Assembly (NCBI RefSeq): GCF_013433315.1
Contig: NZ_WXVV01000001.1
Coordinates: forward strand, 1 to 64,000
Reading direction: 5' to 3'
DNA: 64,000 nucleotides
DNA from: Pseudomonas crudilactis
GTDB taxonomy: Bacteria > Pseudomonadota > Gammaproteobacteria > Pseudomonadales > Pseudomonadaceae
The notes below the pieces were generated by a model that was not told where the DNA came from, did not search any database, and saw only the letters and a list, made by a program, of their open reading frames with translations. Position numbers and translations under genes: made by a program. This document shows, piece by piece, positions 33,006-42,713 of the stretch (position 1 is the stretch's first letter; each line of letters opens with the position of its first letter).

Positions 33006-33167
33006 AAAGACCTCGTTATTGGTTTTATAGACGCCGGGGAGGGCGGGTTTCATCTTCCGCCCCTTCCCCTGTGGCGCGTTGACGACTATCTTGGGCGAGC
33101 CTTGCAGTTCCATCTATCCACTTTAAGCAGCACCAAAGCGCACCAAAAGAGTGCGCAAGGTCACCCC

Positions 33168-34067
33168 ATGACAACGTGCAATTCGCTCCAGGTTCAAGCG
33201 TTCAACACCGCCGATGTGGCCGAGCAAGTCCGCGCCACACCGGGCTGGGTCCAGCATTACCAACAGATGTCGCCGGGCCATTTCGCCGGGCAGATCCGCT
33301 ATCTGGATCTGCAGGGTGTCGAGGTCTACGAAGAGCAGATGAACACCCGCGTCGAGCAGAACTTCAGCGCGCCATCGGGTGCTTTGGCGTTCTGTTTCGA
33401 TCGCAGCGACAACGCGCTGTATCTGCTCAATGAAGAGAGCCGCAACATCTGGATCACCCCGGAGAACTACCAGGAAATCGCCGTGGTGTTCGGTCCGGAG
33501 TTTGTCCGTCAGCACGGTCTGAATGTGGCGAAACTCGAAGGGTTGTTCATGACGCAACTCAATTGCGGACAGAACGCTTTGTTCAGTCGCTGGTTAAGCT
33601 CAACTCTCACGAAGTTGTCGCAACCTATTGATCTGCTTGATAAAGAGTCGCTGACGCAGCAGCTACTTGAAGACTGCCTGTTCATCCTCGACAACGCTCA
33701 CACCAGCCTCGATCGCGGCGGATTACAGCGGCGTAGCGAAGAGCGGATGATCATGAAACGGGTGGGGGAGTGGGCGGCGGATTCGCCGGAAGACACCGTC
33801 AATCTGCTTGAGCTGTCACACGTGGCAGGCGTGCCGTTGCGCCAATTGCAGCAGGCGTTCAAGGCCTACACCGGGATGACCCCGAGTCACTGGCTGCGCC
33901 TGCGCCGGTTGAACAGTGCACACCGTGAATTGCTCAAGCGCCGGCCGACGGAAACCACCGTGGCCGAGGTGGCGATGCAGTGGTCGTTCTGGCATTTGGG
34001 AAGGTTTTCAAGCAGTTATCGGGCATTGTTCAAGGAGTTTCCGAGTGAGACGCTGAAGCGCTCATAA
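33168..34067 (+). CDS. AraC family transcriptional regulator
   Basis: This 299-residue protein has an N-terminal ligand-like domain and two helix-turn-helix motifs at the C-terminus (NLLELSHVAGVPLRQLQQAF and TVAEVAMQWSFWHLGRFSSS). AAGG nine bases before the ATG supports this start; the long in-frame upstream sequence overlaps the divergent synthetase gene and is rejected. Its position suggests control of the polyamine genes, though EutR-like relatives regulate other amines. Confidence 0.87.
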   Translation: MTTCNSLQVQAFNTADVAEQVRATPGWVQHYQQMSPGHFAGQIRYLDLQGVEVYEEQMNTRVEQNFSAPSGALAFCFDRSDNALYLLNEESRNIWITPENYQEIAVVFGPEFVRQHGLNVAKLEGLFMTQLNCGQNALFSRWLSSTLTKLSQPIDLLDKESLTQQLLEDCLFILDNAHTSLDRGGLQRRSEERMIMKRVGEWAADSPEDTVNLLELSHVAGVPLRQLQQAFKAYTGMTPSHWLRLRRLNSAHRELLKRRPTETTVAEVAMQWSFWHLGRFSSSYRALFKEFPSETLKRS

Positions 34068-34112
34068 AACGCGCGGCAGATAAAAAGGCTTTGTGTCGGC
34101 GAGAGAGTTAAA

Positions 34113-34131
34113 TAGAATCAGTCTCATTTGA
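34113..34131 (+). promoter_or_regulatory. Probable Fur box before the ECF sigma gene
   Basis: TAGAATCAGTCTCATTTGA lies about 30 bases before the sigma-factor start and fits the relaxed Fur pattern with GAATCA/CTCATT half-sites. Iron-starvation sigma genes of this family are normally Fur-repressed, which fits the position. The match is partial. Confidence 0.4.
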
Positions 34132-34159
34132 ATTCTTACTTCGCGCCGGGACTCTTGAG

Positions 34160-34669
34160 ATGACTGAAGCAGCGACGCCCTCGCCGCAGCACCTGCACGA
34201 ACTGTATCGCGATCATCGCGGCTGGCTGGAAACCTGGCTGCGTAGGCGGATGGGCAACGCGTGGGATGCGGCTGACCTCAGTCAGGACACCTTCCTGCGC
34301 GTGCTGTGCAGCGCTCAGCCGATTGCCGACATGCGCGAGCCGCGCGCTTATCTGCTGACCGTGGGCAAACGCCTGCTGAGCAATTTCTACTCCCGCCGCA
34401 GTCTGGAAAAAGCCTACCTCGAAGCCCTCGCGCAATTGCCGGAGGAGTGCGTGCCGTCGCCCGAACAGCGCTGGCTGCTGCTGGAAACCCTGCAAGCGCT
34501 GGACGAATTGCTCGATGGTTTGCCACGGCCGGTGCGGCGGGCGTTTTTGTGGAGTCAACTTGAGGGCCTCGGTTATCGCGAAATTGCCGAGCGTTTACAG
34601 GTCTCAGAGCGCACTATAAAACGTTACATGGCAATGGCTTACGAGCATTGTTTGATGTGGGATCTATGA
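34160..34669 (+). CDS. ECF sigma factor, FecI-like
   Basis: This 169-residue sigma-70 family protein has region 2 (WLETWLRRRMGNAWDAADLS and DTFLRVL) and region 4 (GLGYREIAERLQVSERTIKR). It lacks the large extra domains of other sigma classes. It is followed by a FecR-type regulator in ATGA overlap and then a TonB receptor with a signalling domain, the classic cell-surface signalling cassette. It would direct polymerase to the receptor promoter when siderophore is bound. Confidence 0.92.
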   Translation: MTEAATPSPQHLHELYRDHRGWLETWLRRRMGNAWDAADLSQDTFLRVLCSAQPIADMREPRAYLLTVGKRLLSNFYSRRSLEKAYLEALAQLPEECVPSPEQRWLLLETLQALDELLDGLPRPVRRAFLWSQLEGLGYREIAERLQVSERTIKRYMAMAYEHCLMWDL

Positions 34670-35616
34670 TGCGTATGGCGCCCAACGCAGACGCGCGCGA
34701 AGTTGCACGTGCCGCCGCGCAATGGCTGGCGTTACTCGAATCCGGTGATGCCACCGATGACGATCATGCGCAATTGCAGCATTGGCGCAGCAGCGACAGT
34801 CGTCATGAACACGCCTGGCAGAAGATTCAATTGTTGCGTCAGCGCTTTTCCAGTCTGCCGACAGAATTGGCCATGGCCACACTTGATCGCCCGAATCTGG
34901 CGCGGCGTGCAGCGTTGAAAAAGGCTTTGGGGCTGGCGGCTTTGGTACCGACGGCGTGGTTGATCAGTCGCCAGTTGCCGCTCGACGTCTGGCGCGCCGA
35001 TTTACAGACTGGCACTGGCGAGCACACCCGAACACGGTTGGCCGACGGCAGCACCTTGCAACTGAACACCGCCAGTGCGGTAAACGTCGATCTGGCCAGC
35101 CATCAGTTGACCCTGGTGCGTGGCGAAATGGCGCTCAACGTCCCCGGCAGCAAGGCGTTGACGGTCAACGCTGCGTACGGTCGGATCATCGTCAGCCGCA
35201 GCGAAATCTGTGTGCGCCTCAACCAGCGTGATTGCCACGTATCGGTGGTCAGCGGCTCGGTGCAATTGCAGCCGTTGCATGGACCGGTGCTGCAGTTGAA
35301 CGCCGGGCAACAGGTCAGTCTGCAAGCTTCCGGCGCTGGACCGATCGCGCTGTTCGACGAAAAAATGCCGGACTGGCGCGACGGCGTGCTGATGGCGCAG
35401 AACCAACCGCTGGGGGATTTCCTGCGTGAACTGAGTCGCTATCGTTCGGGGCTGTTGCGCTGGGATCCGGCGCTGGAAGCGTTGCGCATCACCGGTAGTT
35501 TCCGCCTCGACAACACCGATCAAGTGCTTGCACTGCTCGCGGCGAGTCTGCCGATTGAAGTCCACACCCGTACGCGGTTCTGGGTTTCTCTTACGCCTCG
35601 GCAAAATGTTGGCTGA
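34666..35616 (+). CDS. FecR-like anti-sigma/signal transducer
   Basis: This 316-residue inner-membrane protein has an N-terminal cytoplasmic DUF4880 segment (AAQWLALLESGDATDDDHAQ, WQKIQ) that binds the sigma factor. A single helix follows near residues 82-100 (LGLAALVPTAWLIS) and then the periplasmic FecR domain (LADGSTLQLNTASAVNVDL). The ATG at 34666 overlaps the sigma stop. It relays receptor occupancy to the sigma factor. Confidence 0.9.
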   Translation: MMRMAPNADAREVARAAAQWLALLESGDATDDDHAQLQHWRSSDSRHEHAWQKIQLLRQRFSSLPTELAMATLDRPNLARRAALKKALGLAALVPTAWLISRQLPLDVWRADLQTGTGEHTRTRLADGSTLQLNTASAVNVDLASHQLTLVRGEMALNVPGSKALTVNAAYGRIIVSRSEICVRLNQRDCHVSVVSGSVQLQPLHGPVLQLNAGQQVSLQASGAGPIALFDEKMPDWRDGVLMAQNQPLGDFLRELSRYRSGLLRWDPALEALRITGSFRLDNTDQVLALLAASLPIEVHTRTRFWVSLTPRQNVG

Positions 35617-35683
35617 AGCCTGTCCCTTTTTTTCGCCTCACCGGTCATTGCAGGTAAGTGAACAAAATCGAGAGCTTCTTCCA

Positions 35684-38083
35684 ATGCCCGCAGTATTCCC
35701 AAGTCGTTTGCGTCCGTTGTTGCAGTTGAGCCTCCTGCTGAGCCTGAGTGCCAGCCCGGTGTTGATCCAGTCGAGCTGGGCCGAAGACGCCCGGCGTAGT
35801 TATCAGGTACCCGGCGGGAGTCTGAGTGCGGCGTTGACGCGCTTTGCCGGGTTGGCCGGGGTCAATCTGTCGGTCGATCCGGCGCTGGTCAGCGGGCGCA
35901 ACAGCAACGGGTTGTCTGGCGAGTTTGGCGTGGAGGAGGGGTTTACCCGGTTGTTGCTGGGCTCTGGTTTGCAACTGCAACCGCTGGGCGAGCACGCTTA
36001 CACCTTGGTTCCTACTGCAGATGGCAGCAGCCTGCAATTGGCACCGACTTCGATTCTCGGCGCCAGTGATTCTACAGGTGCCGACGTATTTGCCGGCGGG
36101 CAGGTAGCGCGTCGCGGTTCACAGGGTTTGCTCGGGTCGAAAGACTTCATGGAAACCCCGTTCAGCATGACCACCTACACCAGCGAAACCGTGAAAAACC
36201 AACAGGCACGCACGCTGGGTGAACTGATTGCCAGCGACCCGTCGGTGCGCGCGACCAACCCGGCCGGTGGCCGTTACGAGCAGTTCACCATCCGTGGTTT
36301 CAGTCTGTTCAACAGCGACGTGGCCTATAACGGCCTCTATGGTGTTTTGCCGACTTACACGATCGACATGGAAATGGCCGATCGCGTCGACATTCTCAAA
36401 GGCCCGAGCCAGCTCATCAACGGCATCTCGCCGAGAGGCAGTGTGGGCGGGGGGATCAACGTGGTACCCAAGCGCGCTACCGATAAGCCGATCACCTCGT
36501 TGACGGCCAATTACGCATCGAATAATCAGGTCGGTGGTGCGGTGGATGTCGGCCGCCGTTTCGGTGAAGACAACCAGTTCGGCCTGCGCTTCAACGGCGT
36601 CAAACAGTCTGGCGACACCGAGTGGGATCACCAGAGCGTCGACCGTGACATGGCGGTGCTCGGCCTGGATTTTCGCGGTGAGCGCTTGCGACTTTCCACC
36701 GATATCGGCCACACCGAACGCGACACCGACGCGCCGCAGGAGCGCGTGCAGGTCGCGGCCAATGCCAAGGTTCCGAGCGCGAACAAGGTGCATCGCAACT
36801 ACGCGCAACCGTGGACTCAGGCGAAAACCGAGGACACCTTCGGCACGTTCAACGCTGAGTTCGACGTCAGTGATTCGGTGATGCTGTACGGCGGCGTCGG
36901 CGCGCGCAAAAGTAATCATGACTTCTTGCGCCACGCCGTGTCCGTGACCAACGATGCCGGCGACTTCAGCGTTCAACCGCGAGATTTTACCCGCGACGAG
37001 AATGTCCGTACCGCCACGGCAGGCGTGCGCAACTGGTTCCATACCGGGCCCGTGAGCCATGAGGTCAACCTCGCGGCCAGCTACTTCTACATGGATTTCG
37101 AGAACGGCGGCGCGCGTTACGCCGCAGGGCGTAGCAACCTGTATGACCCGGTGGAAACGGCGAAACCCGGCACGCCGACACGCAATGACGCCAAGGTCTA
37201 CACCGAAAATCGCTTCAGCGGCGTAGCGCTGTCCGACACCCTGGGCTTTTTCGACGATCGATTGCTGCTGACCCTCGGCGCTCGCTGGCAGCGGGTGAAA
37301 GTTGATGACTGGAGCGATGACGTCAAAGGCGACACCGCTTACGACGAGGAAAAGGTCTCGCCCTCGGGCGGGATTCTGTTCAAGGCAACGGACCGATTGT
37401 CGCTGTACGCCAACTACATGGAAGGTTTGAGTCAGGGCAAGATCGCGCCGTCGACTTCCATCAACGAAGACGAAATCTTCCCACCGTTCATCAGCCGTCA
37501 GGTCGAGGTCGGTGCCAAGTACGATGCCGGCGCCTACGCATTGACCGCTGCGGTATTTCGCATCAAGCAACCGGCGTACGAAACCAACGCTACCACGCGA
37601 GTCTTCGGGCCCAATGGCAAGCGCGAGAACAATGGCGTGGAGTTGAGCGTATTCGGCGAACCGCTCAAAGGCTTCCGTTTGCTTGGCGGCGTGATGTACA
37701 TCGACAGCGAGCTGACTCATACCACCAATGGCACCTTCGACGGCAATCGCGCGCCGGCGACGCCGAAATACAACGTCAATCTGGGCGCAGAGTGGGACGT
37801 GCCGACTGTGCAGGGGCTGACGCTGACAAGCCGTGGCATCTATTCGAGTTCGCAGTATCTGGATCAGTCCAACGAGAAGGAAATCGATTCCTGGGAGCGC
37901 TTCGACGTAGGTACGCGATACGCCTTCAAAGTCGATGAGAAAACCATCACCCTGCGCGCCAACGTCGAGAATGTGCTGGATAAACGCTACTGGAGTTCAG
38001 CAGGCGCTTCGGATGACAGTGAACCGGGGCTGACGTTGTCGACACCGAGAACTTATCTGCTTTCAGCGACGGTGGATTTCTGA
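35684..38083 (+). CDS. TonB-dependent siderophore receptor with STN signalling domain
   Basis: This 799-residue outer-membrane receptor has a signal peptide (LLQLSLLLSLSASPVLIQSSWA). A secretin/TonB N-terminal signalling domain follows at about residues 40-115 (YQVPGGSLSAALTRFAGLAG), then the plug (MTTYTSETVKNQQARTLGEL, IRGFSLFNSDVAYNG, VDILKGPSQLINGISPRGSVG) and the barrel. It ends in LSTPRTYLLSATVDF with the usual terminal phenylalanine. The signalling domain and the upstream FecI/FecR genes show it is an autoregulating transducer. The siderophore is probably exogenous and cannot be named. I start it at ATG 35684. Confidence 0.93.
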   Translation: MPAVFPSRLRPLLQLSLLLSLSASPVLIQSSWAEDARRSYQVPGGSLSAALTRFAGLAGVNLSVDPALVSGRNSNGLSGEFGVEEGFTRLLLGSGLQLQPLGEHAYTLVPTADGSSLQLAPTSILGASDSTGADVFAGGQVARRGSQGLLGSKDFMETPFSMTTYTSETVKNQQARTLGELIASDPSVRATNPAGGRYEQFTIRGFSLFNSDVAYNGLYGVLPTYTIDMEMADRVDILKGPSQLINGISPRGSVGGGINVVPKRATDKPITSLTANYASNNQVGGAVDVGRRFGEDNQFGLRFNGVKQSGDTEWDHQSVDRDMAVLGLDFRGERLRLSTDIGHTERDTDAPQERVQVAANAKVPSANKVHRNYAQPWTQAKTEDTFGTFNAEFDVSDSVMLYGGVGARKSNHDFLRHAVSVTNDAGDFSVQPRDFTRDENVRTATAGVRNWFHTGPVSHEVNLAASYFYMDFENGGARYAAGRSNLYDPVETAKPGTPTRNDAKVYTENRFSGVALSDTLGFFDDRLLLTLGARWQRVKVDDWSDDVKGDTAYDEEKVSPSGGILFKATDRLSLYANYMEGLSQGKIAPSTSINEDEIFPPFISRQVEVGAKYDAGAYALTAAVFRIKQPAYETNATTRVFGPNGKRENNGVELSVFGEPLKGFRLLGGVMYIDSELTHTTNGTFDGNRAPATPKYNVNLGAEWDVPTVQGLTLTSRGIYSSSQYLDQSNEKEIDSWERFDVGTRYAFKVDEKTITLRANVENVLDKRYWSSAGASDDSEPGLTLSTPRTYLLSATVDF

Positions 38084-38130
38084 TTCAACTCGAAAAATCA
38101 AAAGCGTGCTCTCAGCGAGCTGACCCACTC

Positions 38131-39123
38131 TTACAGTGATGTCCTGACCACCAATGGACAGTCAACTCGCTGGGGTCCCGAAAGCTCCAGGGTCTCGATC
38201 AGATGCCGTGCAGCCTGGCGCCCAATGTCGTAGTACGGCAGTTGCACGGTGGTCAACGGAGGGATGAACAACTCGGCAATGCCGATCATGTTGTCGTAGC
38301 CGAGAACGGCGACATCGTCGGGAATTTTCAGGCCACGCCCCAACAACAGCTGATAGGCACAAAAGGCAATGCGGTCGTTGCCGCAGATCAAAATATCAAA
38401 TTGGGGACGACCATCAACGACATGCCGGTCGAGAATGGCGGCTGTTTCACTGTAGGCATCATGATCGGAAAGGTCGTATTGCAGGAGCGTGTCCGGCGCC
38501 AGTCCGAATGCCTGACAGGCACGCTGTAGGCCTTTCTGTCGCAGCCCCCATGCCAGACTCTGTTTCGGCAGATTGATACACAGCGGACGCTGGTAGCCGA
38601 GGCTCAACGCGTGGTGTACGGCGCGATACTGGCCCATTTCGTCGTCGGGTACATAGCTGACGAGGCTGCTGTCATCTGCCAGACAATTGGCGAGCACCAG
38701 AGGCTTGCTCTTCAAGCGCTCGGGAATGCTGACCTGGCGAAACCCCATGGCGCTGAAGATCAAGCCGTCCGGACGGTGCGACAGCATCAGATCGATGTTC
38801 TGGTCGGTGGGCGGGTTGCTTAGCAGGTTGAGGATAAAGACATTCCAACCGGCCTGTTGCGCGGTCTGCTCAATGGACAGCAACAGCTCGACCGCGAAGG
38901 GCGTGGTCGCAGTGTCCAGCGCGAACACACCGATGGTTCGCGACTGGAGGTTGTCACCGCGCATCTTGCGCGCTGACAGGCTGGGTACGAATTGCAGTTC
39001 ATCAATGGCTCGACGCACCCGTAGAAGGGTTTCGGGGCTCAGTTTTTCCGGACTATTGAGCGCTCGAGACACCGTCATCAGGGACACGCCGGCCAGCTGT
39101 GCAACGTCTTTCACTGAAGTCAT
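38131..39123 (-). CDS. LacI family regulator of the sucrose locus
   Basis: This 330-residue repressor has an N-terminal helix-turn-helix (VKDVAQLAGVSLMTVSRALN, residues 4-23) and hinge, then a periplasmic-binding-protein-like ligand domain (RTIGVFALDTATTPFAVELL). It follows the GH32 hydrolase gene in the same direction, so it is probably the last gene of the operon it controls. The best operator candidate is the palindrome at 45000-45011 between the binding-protein and porin genes. Confidence 0.88.
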   Translation of the reverse strand: MTSVKDVAQLAGVSLMTVSRALNSPEKLSPETLLRVRRAIDELQFVPSLSARKMRGDNLQSRTIGVFALDTATTPFAVELLLSIEQTAQQAGWNVFILNLLSNPPTDQNIDLMLSHRPDGLIFSAMGFRQVSIPERLKSKPLVLANCLADDSSLVSYVPDDEMGQYRAVHHALSLGYQRPLCINLPKQSLAWGLRQKGLQRACQAFGLAPDTLLQYDLSDHDAYSETAAILDRHVVDGRPQFDILICGNDRIAFCAYQLLLGRGLKIPDDVAVLGYDNMIGIAELFIPPLTTVQLPYYDIGRQAARHLIETLELSGPQRVDCPLVVRTSL

Positions 39124-39198
39124 GCGAAGTGCGGCCGGTCAGGTTGACGCAGAATCATGACACAGGGCCCGGGCTTCTCGCGACCCGAATGACGCCGC

Positions 39199-40701
39199 TC
39201 ATGACCATCCCGAACCCAGAGGCCATGCCTTGGCAATCGAGACGCGCCCGCCACTCCCGCTGGCCACAAGCTTCACGCCCAGACTGTCGGAACGCGGATA
39301 GAGGCGACTGCTGAGGCTGAAGCGGCCGTTTTCGTCGAATACCTCGATGGATGAGCGATCAAGAAACACGCGCAGTTCCAAGCGCTCTTGTGTCGGGTCT
39401 ATCGCCACGCTGCGCTGGCCTGTGACTTGCGCACCCGAGCGGCTGCGATCAAGCACCAGGCGCTGCAGTGACGCATCGTAATAGAGCAGGGTTTCTTCAC
39501 GGCCATCGTCGCTGCAGCGCAAAGCGACTCCCAAGTGGCCGTCAGTGCAGCCGAGCAGATCCAGATGCACATGGATTTCGAGCATGTCGCCGTTTAACTC
39601 CGGCACCCAGCGGGTTCCCGACGCTTCCCACCACGGCGTCCCCGGCAATTGCGTCATTCGCAGCGCGGTGAGCTCGCGTGCCGGATACACGCGAAGGCGA
39701 TCGGCGCACAGTTCCAGTTCGCGGGGCAATCCGAGCATGCCGCACCAGTGATGGGCCTGGCTCGGCATCGGGCTTTCCCACATGTCCAGCCATGCCCATA
39801 CGAGGCGCCGACCATCGGCGGCCAACAGCGTTTGCGCTGCATAGAAATCGTGGCCGTTATCCAGCTCGATAAAAGGCCCGCCGGTGAAGTGCCACTGGTT
39901 GTCGAGCTGGCCCACTCGATAACCGGTCTGGTACTTGTTGAGCCGGTCATAACCGTCGGCTTGCATGCCTTGTGGTGAGTACAGCAGCACGTCGCGTCCA
40001 TTCAGGCGAAACAGGTCCGGGCATTCCCACATATAGCCATCGCCCTCGCTGCCGGCGGACACATAGTCGAGGAATTCCCAGACGTGCAGATCCGTGGACC
40101 GGTACAACGGCAGCAGCGGCCTGTCGCCCAAACGTGCGCCGGCAATCAGGTACCAATAGCCATCCGCCTGCCAGACCTTGGGGTCGCGGAAATGCATGAT
40201 GGCGTCTTGCGGCGCGCTGTCGATGACGGCCCCGTGTTTGACGAAGCGGATGCCATCGGTACTGGTTGCCAGGCACTGCACTTGACGGATCAAGCGTTCG
40301 TCACCCACTTCGCCCAGCCAGGTATGCCCGGTGTAGATCAGGGCCAGGGTATCGCCACAGACCACGGCGCTCCCGGAAAAACAGCCGTCGCGGTCGCAGT
40401 CATCGCCGGGTGCCAGCGCAATGGGCAGGTGTTGCCAATGCACCAGATCGGCACTCTTGGCGTGGCCCCAATACATCGGCCCCCATTTCGCGTCGAAGGG
40501 GTGATGCTGATAGAAAACGTGATATTCGCCACGGAAGTACACGACCCCGTTGGGGTCGTTCATCCAGCCTGCCGGCGGGGCAATATGGTAACCGGGTCGA
40601 TAATCCTCAATGACGCGAGACTGGCTGTCAGCCAGTGCGCGCTGCGCAAGGTCAAGGGTCGAAGACATGAGATCGCTCGGGGTATTCAAAGACAGGGTCA
40701 T
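39199..40701 (-). CDS. GH32 beta-fructofuranosidase/sucrose hydrolase
   Basis: This 500-residue enzyme of glycoside hydrolase family 32 has the N-terminal five-bladed propeller with nucleophile motif GWMNDPNGVVYF, the transition-state motif MHFRDPKVW and the acid/base glutamate in MWECPDLF. A beta-sandwich occupies the C-terminus (LRVFLDRSSIEVFDENGRF). No signal peptide is seen, so it works in the cytoplasm on sucrose brought in by the ABC importer. Sucrose 6-phosphate is unlikely because no PTS gene is near. It overlaps the ATPase gene by four bases (ATGA). Confidence 0.9.
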   Translation of the reverse strand: MTLSLNTPSDLMSSTLDLAQRALADSQSRVIEDYRPGYHIAPPAGWMNDPNGVVYFRGEYHVFYQHHPFDAKWGPMYWGHAKSADLVHWQHLPIALAPGDDCDRDGCFSGSAVVCGDTLALIYTGHTWLGEVGDERLIRQVQCLATSTDGIRFVKHGAVIDSAPQDAIMHFRDPKVWQADGYWYLIAGARLGDRPLLPLYRSTDLHVWEFLDYVSAGSEGDGYMWECPDLFRLNGRDVLLYSPQGMQADGYDRLNKYQTGYRVGQLDNQWHFTGGPFIELDNGHDFYAAQTLLAADGRRLVWAWLDMWESPMPSQAHHWCGMLGLPRELELCADRLRVYPARELTALRMTQLPGTPWWEASGTRWVPELNGDMLEIHVHLDLLGCTDGHLGVALRCSDDGREETLLYYDASLQRLVLDRSRSGAQVTGQRSVAIDPTQERLELRVFLDRSSIEVFDENGRFSLSSRLYPRSDSLGVKLVASGSGGRVSIAKAWPLGSGWS

Positions 40702-41840
40702 AGGGCGTGTGCTCGGATTGAGCGTAGAGAGAGGTCATCCGCCATGGATTCAATGACTTTCGGGTAGCGCTTCAATGCCAAGCCGTCGGTGTCGAACAGG
40801 TGAATCTTGTCGATGTCCGGCTGCAGTTCGACCCGATCGCCTGCCTGCCATCCGGCGTTGACTTCACAACGACAGATCAATGGCTCGTCCTGCCCGGTAT
40901 CCAGGTGCACATAGGTTTCACTGCCCAGGTATTCGACCCCGGTCACGACGACGCCAGCGCTTCCCGGCGCCGCTTTGAGTGACAGGTGTTCCGGGCGAAC
41001 GCCCAGGCTCAGCGAGGCATCTGCCGCCAGGTTCGAGCTGTCGAAGGGCAGGGTGGTCATCCCCAAAACCGGAGTATCAACCAGGCTGGTTTCGCCCGGC
41101 GCACGCAGGCGGGTCGGCAGGAAATTCATTCTCGGCGAACCGAGAAAACCGGCGACAAAGCGGCTGGCAGGGCGCTCGTAGAGTTCGCGCGGTGAACCGA
41201 CCTGCTCGACGTGACCGCCATTGAGCACAACAATTTTGTCGGCCAGGGTCATCGCTTCAACCTGATCGTGGGTGACGTAGATCATGGTTGAGCGCAGACG
41301 CGCATGCAGCCGGGCGATTTCGTTGCGCATCTGCACCCGCAAGGACGCATCCAGGTTGGAGAGCGGCTCATCGAACAACAAAATGTCCGGTTCCCGCGCC
41401 ATGGCTCTGCCCATGGCTACACGCTGACGCTGCCCTCCAGACAACTCTTTTGGCTTGCGTTGCAGCAGTTTGTCCAATTGCAGGATTTGCGCAGTTTTCA
41501 GTACCCGCTCGCGCAAGCTGCTCTTTTCAGTTTTGGCCAGTTTGAGACCAAAACTGATGTTGTCGTAGACGCTCATGTGTGGGTACAGCGCATAGGACTG
41601 AAACACCATGCCGACGCCACGCTCGCGCGGTTCGAGGTCGTTGACCCGGCGCCCGTCGATCAGCAGGTCGCCGGCGCAGATCGAATCCAGTCCGGCGATC
41701 AGTCGCAGCAGCGTCGACTTTCCGCAGCCCGAAGGACCGACGAACACCACGAATTCACCCGCAGCGATCTCCAGGTTGATGTCGCGAAGAATCCGCGCGC
41801 CGCCCAATTGTTTGTTGACGTTGTCCAGTTTCAATTTCAT
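40698..41840 (-). CDS. Sugar ABC transporter ATP-binding protein (MalK/UgpC type)
   Basis: This 380-residue ATPase has Walker A GPSGCGKSTLLRLIAGLD, signature LSGGQRQRVAMGRAM, Walker B ILLFDEPLSNLD and switch YVTHDQVEAMTLADKI. A C-terminal TOBE/OB regulatory domain (LGVRPEHLSL) follows. I use the ATG at 41840; the GTG codon before it is not needed. It is the fourth gene of the sucrose import operon. Confidence 0.92.
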   Translation of the reverse strand: MKLKLDNVNKQLGGARILRDINLEIAAGEFVVFVGPSGCGKSTLLRLIAGLDSICAGDLLIDGRRVNDLEPRERGVGMVFQSYALYPHMSVYDNISFGLKLAKTEKSSLRERVLKTAQILQLDKLLQRKPKELSGGQRQRVAMGRAMAREPDILLFDEPLSNLDASLRVQMRNEIARLHARLRSTMIYVTHDQVEAMTLADKIVVLNGGHVEQVGSPRELYERPASRFVAGFLGSPRMNFLPTRLRAPGETSLVDTPVLGMTTLPFDSSNLAADASLSLGVRPEHLSLKAAPGSAGVVVTGVEYLGSETYVHLDTGQDEPLICRCEVNAGWQAGDRVELQPDIDKIHLFDTDGLALKRYPKVIESMADDLSLRSIRAHAL

Positions 41841-41870
41841 CACGATGCGGTTCCTTGTCTTTATTGGGCA

Positions 41871-42713
41871 TCAACCCTTTAACGCGCCGGCAGTGAGACC
41901 GGAAACGATTCGGCGCTGGAAGATCAGCACCAGAATCACCAGTGGGACGGTGACCAACACCGAGGCGGCCATCAACAAGCCCCAAGGCAACTCATGGGGG
42001 CTGCCGCCGGAAATCAAGGCGATGGCCACCGGCACCGTGCGTTGGCTGTCGGTGAGGGTGAACGTGAGGGCAAACAGAAACTCGTTCCACGCGGCGATGA
42101 AGGCCAGCAAGCCCGTGGTGACGAGGGCTGGCCAGAGCAAAGGCAACAGCACGCGGGTCAGCGTTACCCAGGGCGACGCACCATCCATGATTGCCGCTTC
42201 CTCCAGTTCATGGGGCAGTTGTCCCATGAACGTGGTCAGCACCCAGACGGTGAAGGGCAGAGTGAAAATCGTGTAGCTGAGGATCAACGCCCACGACGTG
42301 TTGTACAGGCCCAAGGCGCGGATCACTTCGAACAGTCCCGACAGCACCGCGACCTGAGGAAACATCGACACGCCAAGGACCATCATCAACACCGTGCCAC
42401 GCCCACGGAACTTCACTCGGCCCAAGGCATAGGCAGCGGTCAGGCTGAGGAACAGCGCCAGTGTCACCACGCACAGCGCAACCACCAGCGAATTACCGAT
42501 CGCCCGCAGGAATGAGGCCTGGTGGAGGACCGCCGCGTAATTGGAGAAGTCAGGATGTTCGATCCAGTAACTCACCTCGAACAAGGCGCTGGAGGGCTTC
42601 AGCGAGGTCACGATGGCGTAGTAGAAAGGGAAAACCGCATACAGCAGCAATACCCCGATCAGGCACCAGAAGCCGAGGCGCAACAGCGCTTTTTTCAGCA
42701 GACGCGGGCTCAT
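41871..42713 (-). CDS. Sugar ABC transporter permease (MalG-like)
   Basis: This 280-residue inner-membrane protein has six helices and the EAA loop EEAAIMDGASPWVTLTRVLLPLLWP, which docks on the ATPase. It overlaps the second permease gene upstream by four bases. Together the two permeases form the channel for the sugar carried by the cognate binding protein. Confidence 0.9.
   Translation of the reverse strand: MSPRLLKKALLRLGFWCLIGVLLLYAVFPFYYAIVTSLKPSSALFEVSYWIEHPDFSNYAAVLHQASFLRAIGNSLVVALCVVTLALFLSLTAAYALGRVKFRGRGTVLMMVLGVSMFPQVAVLSGLFEVIRALGLYNTSWALILSYTIFTLPFTVWVLTTFMGQLPHELEEAAIMDGASPWVTLTRVLLPLLWPALVTTGLLAFIAAWNEFLFALTFTLTDSQRTVPVAIALISGGSPHELPWGLLMAASVLVTVPLVILVLIFQRRIVSGLTAGALKG

Noticed and set aside
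32565..33167. Extended N-terminus of the AraC regulator
   Set aside because: The extra 201 codons overlap the divergent synthetase gene antisense; the ATG at 33168 has its own ribosome site and the usual protein length.
36119..37720. 533-codon minus-strand frame opposite the TonB receptor
   Set aside because: Antisense shadow; the plus strand holds an intact receptor with signal peptide, plug and barrel.
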